Of a stretch of DNA of 46,840 bases, positions 43,127 to 46,840 are shown one piece after another. Position numbers and translations under genes: made by a program. Position 1 is the stretch's first letter. Each line of letters opens with the position of its first letter. The stretch spans positions 1-46,840 of the forward strand of contig PWMU01000166.1 in the NCBI GenBank assembly GCA_003558065.1, given 5' to 3'. The notes beneath the pieces were generated by a model. That model ran no database searches, had not been told where the DNA came from, and saw only the letters and a program-made list of their open reading frames with translations. Source of the stretch: Opitutia bacterium (GTDB lineage: Bacteria > Verrucomicrobiota > Verrucomicrobiia > Opitutales > T3Sed10-336).

Positions 43127-44425
43127 ATGAAAACGACAGATAAAGATCTGAGGGACAGTCGTGGCTCGATTTTGATCGTGGCCATCATTTTTGCAACGAT
43201 TTCCGCCATCAGCCTCGGAAGCTACATTCGAATGGCGGCGACCGAGATGCGGCTGGCAAATTCACAGTTCTACTCCAACGCCAGCCTCAACCTGGCCGAG
43301 GCGGGGATTGAGGAAGCGCTGTTCGCCATCAACCAGGATGCCTGGGGCGAGCAGAACTGGGGTCCCGGTCCGTCTTCGAGCGATCGTCAGAAACGCTTTG
43401 AGGACGTTGAGCTGGGTTCCGGGGCGAGGGGGAATTTTACGGTACGTGTTCTGGATCACGAGAGTCATACGCCTACCGTAATAACCGAGGCGAGGGTGTC
43501 CGCCGGCGGCAGCACCGCCACCAAACAGATCGAAGCGAAGTTGACCCGCCGTTCCTACTTCGGCAACGGGATCACTTCCCGCAGCGCCATTGTTATCCGG
43601 GGAAACCGCGTTTATATCGCCAGTTACCGCTCCTCGATCCCCGCTACGCTGAGCAATGACCTGGACAATGGCAGCATCGCGAGCGTGATGGTTATCGACG
43701 AATCCATCGATATCGGGAATGCCATTATCCGAGGCTGGGTTGCGACCGGCGGCGGGGACCCGATCTGGCGGCCGAATGCGACGGTGGGAAGTCACGATAC
43801 GCCGGAGGGGGTCGTCGACGAAGAGCACATTTCTAATGACTTTTCCTCTTCCTTTCCGGAAGTCGAGCCGCCGGATACCACCTTGGCCTTGCCCTACCTG
43901 GATGAGGACGAGATCGGCACGCTGGGGGAGTATGTCATTTATACCGCGGACAGTGTCAACCGGAGCGGTGCCGGAAGTGAGTTGAGGATCACCGGCCACG
44001 TTACCATGGTCGTGGATAACGATTTCAATATCGGGGGCAACGGTCAGGTGATCATCGAAGAGGGGGCGTCCCTGACCCTTTTTGTCGGGGGCGAACTGAG
44101 TGTCAAGGGCAACGGAATGGCGAACGAATCCGGGATTCCGGGGAATCTCCAGATCTACGGGTTTGGAGACGGGGGCTACGATTGGGACCTTGGCGGTACG
44201 GCCGACCTGTTTGCCGCGGTTTATGCGCCCATCATGAATATCAATATGCTTGGAACCAGTGAATTCAGGGGCGCGGTTGTCGGGGATGACGTTTTCCTGA
44301 ACGGCGATGTGGACTTCTGGTACGACGAAGACCTGCGGGAGCTCTTTACCGATAATCGGTACGCGATGACCCGCTGGCAGGAGCTCTACGGTGACAACCG
44401 CTACGATCTGGGCAGCGGAGGGTAG
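43127..44425 (+). CDS. PilX-like pilin with C-terminal beta-helix domain, cassette copy 2
   Basis: A 432-residue paralogue of the gene at 40589. Start ATG 43127, preceded by AGGAG (43113-43117) 9 bp upstream, in line with the copy 1 start; ATG 43106 is possible. N-terminus RGSILIVAIIFATISAISLG and SQFYSNASLNLAEAGIEEAL are well conserved. The repetitive C-terminal part (GHVTMVVDNDFNIGGNGQVI, GTADLFAAVYAPIMNINMLG) keeps the fold pattern but differs far more than the N-terminus. Divergence concentrated in the exposed domain fits specialisation of ligand binding. Confidence 0.83.
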   Translation: MKTTDKDLRDSRGSILIVAIIFATISAISLGSYIRMAATEMRLANSQFYSNASLNLAEAGIEEALFAINQDAWGEQNWGPGPSSSDRQKRFEDVELGSGARGNFTVRVLDHESHTPTVITEARVSAGGSTATKQIEAKLTRRSYFGNGITSRSAIVIRGNRVYIASYRSSIPATLSNDLDNGSIASVMVIDESIDIGNAIIRGWVATGGGDPIWRPNATVGSHDTPEGVVDEEHISNDFSSSFPEVEPPDTTLALPYLDEDEIGTLGEYVIYTADSVNRSGAGSELRITGHVTMVVDNDFNIGGNGQVIIEEGASLTLFVGGELSVKGNGMANESGIPGNLQIYGFGDGGYDWDLGGTADLFAAVYAPIMNINMLGTSEFRGAVVGDDVFLNGDVDFWYDEDLRELFTDNRYAMTRWQELYGDNRYDLGSGG

Positions 44426-44432
44426 ATCTGAA

Positions 44433-44464
44433 CCGCATCGCCGGGAAGTTTTCCCGGTGAGCGG
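44433..44464 (+). terminator. Probable terminator after pilin cassette 2
   Basis: CCGGGAA (44441-44447) and TTCCCGG (44451-44457) form a 7-bp stem with a 3-nt loop, extended by an outer CCGC/GCGG pair (44433-44436, 44461-44464) and followed by ATTTGCTTTT. It lies just after the last pilin gene. Confidence 0.55.
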
Positions 44465-44546
44465 ATTTGCTTTTACACGGGGCCGGGACCTCTTCCAAAA
44501 TGGCGTCGCCTCGGGGCTGTGTCGGCCCGGAGGCCACGCCATCGGT

Positions 44547-46091
44547 ATGAAGAAGTTTTACATCACAACGGCCATCGATTACGCCAACGGGAAGCCCCAC
44601 CTGGGGCATGCCTACGAAAAAGTCCTCACGGATGTCATCGCGCGCTCCCGCCGCATGATGGGCGAAGACGTGCACTTCCTGACCGGTCTCGACGAGCACG
44701 GGCAGAAGGTCCAGCAGACGGCCCAGCAGCGCGGGATCGAGCCGATCGAGCTGTGCGATGAGGCTTCCGGGGATTTTCGCGGCCTGTGCCGGGATCTGGA
44801 GATTTCCAACGACGACTTTATCCGCACGACCGAAGACCGGCACAAGAAGGTGGTTCGGCGCCTGTTGCAGAAGCTTTATGACGAGGGCCGGATCTACAAG
44901 GCGGAGTACACCGGTTACTACAGCGCACGTATCGAACAGTTCCTGCGCGAGCGGGACCAGGTCGACGGCGAATGGCCGGCCGAATACGGAGAGGTCGTCG
45001 AAATCACCGAGTCGAATTATTTCTTCAAACTCGGTCAGTACCAGGATTGGCTGGTCGAGTTCCTCAACGGGAACCCCGATTTTATCTTTCCGCGTTTCCG
45101 CGGCAAACAGGTGCTGGAGTTTCTCAAGGAACCCCTCAACGACCTCTGCATTTCCCGTCCGGCCGAACGCCTTTCCTGGGGGATCCCGCTGCCGTTCGAT
45201 GAGGATTACGTCACTTATGTCTGGTTCGATGCGCTCGTGAACTATGTCTCCGCCGTGGGCTGGGGCGAGGAGCGTTTTGAAAGCTACTGGCCGGCGGATT
45301 TCCACGTGATCGGGAAGGACATCCTCGTTCCTCCGCACGCCGTATACTGGCCGATCATGCTGAAAGCCGCGGGGATCCCCCTACCGAAGTCGCTCCTGGT
45401 GCACGGGTGGTGGCTGAAATCCGGCCGGAAAATGGCCAAGAGTACCGGCAACGTCGTCGACCCGCTCGACCTCATCGGACATTTCGGGCCGGATGCGTTC
45501 CGGTACTTCGTTACCCGGGAGATGAACGTGGGTCAGGACAGCGACTTTTCGCTCGAGCTCTTCATGTCCCGTTACAAAAGCGACCTGGCCAACGACCTCG
45601 GCAACCTGGTCAGCCGGGCGTTGAACATGATCGGACGCTACTGCGAAGGCACGGTTCCAGCCGCTTCGCTGGAGGAGGAACCCGAGAAGGAGTTGCGCGC
45701 GCTCTGGGAAGAGACCAGGAAGAGCTCGGCCGAGCTGTACGCGGACATGCAGTTTCACGTCGCCCTTGAAAAAACCTTCGCCTTTATCCGGGCCATTAAC
45801 CGGTACGCGGAAATCCGGGCGCCGTGGAAGTTGGCGAAATCCGATGACGACGCCGACCGGAAACGCCTGGAGACGGCGCTCGCTACCCTGGCCGAGGGCG
45901 TTCGCCTGAGCGTCGTCCTCCTCAAACCCGTCATGCCCGGAACCGCCGAACGTGTTTACCGTCTCCTCGGACTCACCGAGGTCCGGGAATGGGAACGCGA
46001 TCTTGAATGGGCTTCGATCCTCGAGGGCAAAAAGGTCTCCGCCCCGGAGATTCTCTTTCCCCGTCCGAAAACGGAAGGGGCGCCCGAGTAG
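44547..46091 (+). CDS. metG: Methionine--tRNA ligase, short form
   Basis: A 514-residue class I synthetase from ATG 44547 (MKKFYITTAIDYANGKPHLG). The HIGH-type motif is HLGH at 18-21. The KMSKS loop reads KMAKS at 295-299 in SGRKMAKSTGN, a Ser-to-Ala change. It is the short form without the C-terminal tRNA-binding OB domain, and the zinc-knuckle cysteines are absent (YYSARIEQFLRERDQV), as in some Bacillus-type enzymes. It charges tRNA-Met. Upstream in-frame sequence to 44391 overlaps the pilin end and is not coding. Confidence 0.95.
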   Translation: MKKFYITTAIDYANGKPHLGHAYEKVLTDVIARSRRMMGEDVHFLTGLDEHGQKVQQTAQQRGIEPIELCDEASGDFRGLCRDLEISNDDFIRTTEDRHKKVVRRLLQKLYDEGRIYKAEYTGYYSARIEQFLRERDQVDGEWPAEYGEVVEITESNYFFKLGQYQDWLVEFLNGNPDFIFPRFRGKQVLEFLKEPLNDLCISRPAERLSWGIPLPFDEDYVTYVWFDALVNYVSAVGWGEERFESYWPADFHVIGKDILVPPHAVYWPIMLKAAGIPLPKSLLVHGWWLKSGRKMAKSTGNVVDPLDLIGHFGPDAFRYFVTREMNVGQDSDFSLELFMSRYKSDLANDLGNLVSRALNMIGRYCEGTVPAASLEEEPEKELRALWEETRKSSAELYADMQFHVALEKTFAFIRAINRYAEIRAPWKLAKSDDDADRKRLETALATLAEGVRLSVVLLKPVMPGTAERVYRLLGLTEVREWERDLEWASILEGKKVSAPEILFPRPKTEGAPE

Positions 46092-46104
46092 GCCGGGGGC
46101 ATCC

Positions 46105-46840
46105 ATGCGGGTTTTGTCTCTTGAAAGCTACGCGGATCGCGGACGGTCGTCGTTGGAGAAGTTCCTCGTCGACTGCCGAGACCTTGCCCGGAAGAAGGGC
46201 CGATTTCAGGTTGCCAGCATTTCGCTTCGCGTTCGACAGATTGATCCCCTGGCGGTTCTGGAGTCGATTTTCGAACTCGGGGAATGGCATTTTTACATGG
46301 AGAAAAGCGCGGATGACTGGGCTTTGGCCGGCGCCGATGAGGTGGTCTCCTGCCGGATTGACGGGAAGGACCGGTTTGAGCGATCGAAGGCGTTCATTCA
46401 GGAAATACTGGACAACACGCTCGCCATCGGGGACATGGAGGTTCCGTTCGCCGGTCCTCATTTCTTCTGCGGCTTCACCTTCTTCGATTCCCCCGGGGAG
46501 GGATCCCCGTTTCCGGGCGCCGCTCTCTTCCTGCCGAGATGGCAGGTTGCGCGGGCTGCGGGCGGATGCTGCGCGGTCGCCAACGTAAAGGTCGAGGCCG
46601 GCAGCGAGGTCGAACCGTTGGCGGAGAGCGTGTGGCGGGCCCATGAAAAATTTTCCGCCTTCACCTATCACCAGCCGGAGCGGCCGGCGTCCGGCCACGC
46701 CCCGCGTGCGGAGCCGGCCCTGACAGAGGAGGTGTCCGCCGGCCGGGGAGATTTCAGGTTTTCGGTCGAACGCGCCTTGAGTGATATTCGATCGGGCAGG
46801 TACCGGAAGATTGTTTTGGCCCGCGCGCTGGACCTGCGGC
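46105..46840 (+). CDS. menF: Isochorismate synthase (MenF/EntC family), 5' part
   Basis: The frame is open from ATG 46105 to the window edge, giving the first 245 residues. The central segment CGFTFFDSPGEGSPFPGAAL followed by FLPRWQVARAAGG, and the later KIVLARALDL near the edge, match isochorismate synthases at the start of the chorismate-binding domain. The catalytic C-terminal half lies outside the window. MenF feeds menaquinone synthesis and EntC feeds siderophores; which applies cannot be told from here. It starts 13 bp after metG, so the two are probably co-transcribed. Confidence 0.85.
   Translation, partial: MRVLSLESYADRGRSSLEKFLVDCRDLARKKGRFQVASISLRVRQIDPLAVLESIFELGEWHFYMEKSADDWALAGADEVVSCRIDGKDRFERSKAFIQEILDNTLAIGDMEVPFAGPHFFCGFTFFDSPGEGSPFPGAALFLPRWQVARAAGGCCAVANVKVEAGSEVEPLAESVWRAHEKFSAFTYHQPERPASGHAPRAEPALTEEVSAGRGDFRFSVERALSDIRSGRYRKIVLARALDLR

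Overview
The window looks like chromosome from a Verrucomicrobiota bacterium, most likely class Opitutia (Puniceicoccales/Opitutales-like). This is inferred from gene content: PEP-CTERM sorting tails, a probable TIGR02597-type protein fragment, a verrucomicrobial type IV pilus-like locus, a fairly high GC content, and a mix of housekeeping genes with long secretion operons. No tRNA, rRNA, CRISPR array, prophage or intact insertion sequence was seen.

Layout. (1) 1-1086: end of a probable TIGR02597 protein, a PEP-CTERM exported protein and a strong terminator. (2) 1178-13061: a long plus-strand operon for a type II secretion-like machine: TPR membrane protein, pseudopilins GspI/GspJ-like, GspK, GspL-like, GspM-like, secretin GspD, a small GspC/PilP-like protein, ATPase GspE and platform GspF. 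The major pseudopilin GspG and GspH are not here. (3) 13591-17160: a trypsin-like PEP-CTERM protease that runs tail-to-tail into an M42 aminopeptidase, then a three-gene cassette in cnrYXH order (membrane anti-sigma, periplasmic CnrX-like sensor, ECF sigma factor). (4) 17323-29577: xseA, then a minus-strand block with a Gfo/Idh/MocA oxidoreductase, a large exported heparinase II/III-type protein, prfA, a glutathionyl-hydroquinone reductase, alaS and leuB. (5) 29773-36609: a second secretin operon, type IV pilus-like: lipoprotein secretin, fused PilM-PilN, PilO-like, PilP-like, PilB/GspE ATPase. (6) 36659-39221: metallo-beta-lactamase-fold hydrolase, ribD and rdgB. (7) 39533-44425: a three-gene minor-pilin cassette present twice in tandem, each copy with its own conserved promoter. 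(8) 44547-46840: metG and the 5' part of a menF-like isochorismate synthase.

How the genes fit together. Much of the window builds two distinct envelope-spanning secretin machines and their pilin-like parts. The type II-like operon carries its own minor pseudopilins. The PilQ-MN-O-P-B operon has no pilins or GspF/PilC platform of its own here, and the duplicated minor-pilin/PilX cassettes about 3 kb downstream are plausible clients or tip components. The PEP-CTERM proteins and the exported heparinase-like enzyme suggest a surface-active, polysaccharide-using lifestyle.

Most notable: the tandem pilin cassette with a conserved promoter and a conserved 26-nt gene overlap; the PilM-PilN fusion locus resembling the Akkermansia Amuc_1098-1102 region; the cnrYXH-like regulatory cassette whose sensor has extra cysteines; and a 239-bp inverted pair of hairpin repeats (REPIN/MITE-like) upstream of prfA.
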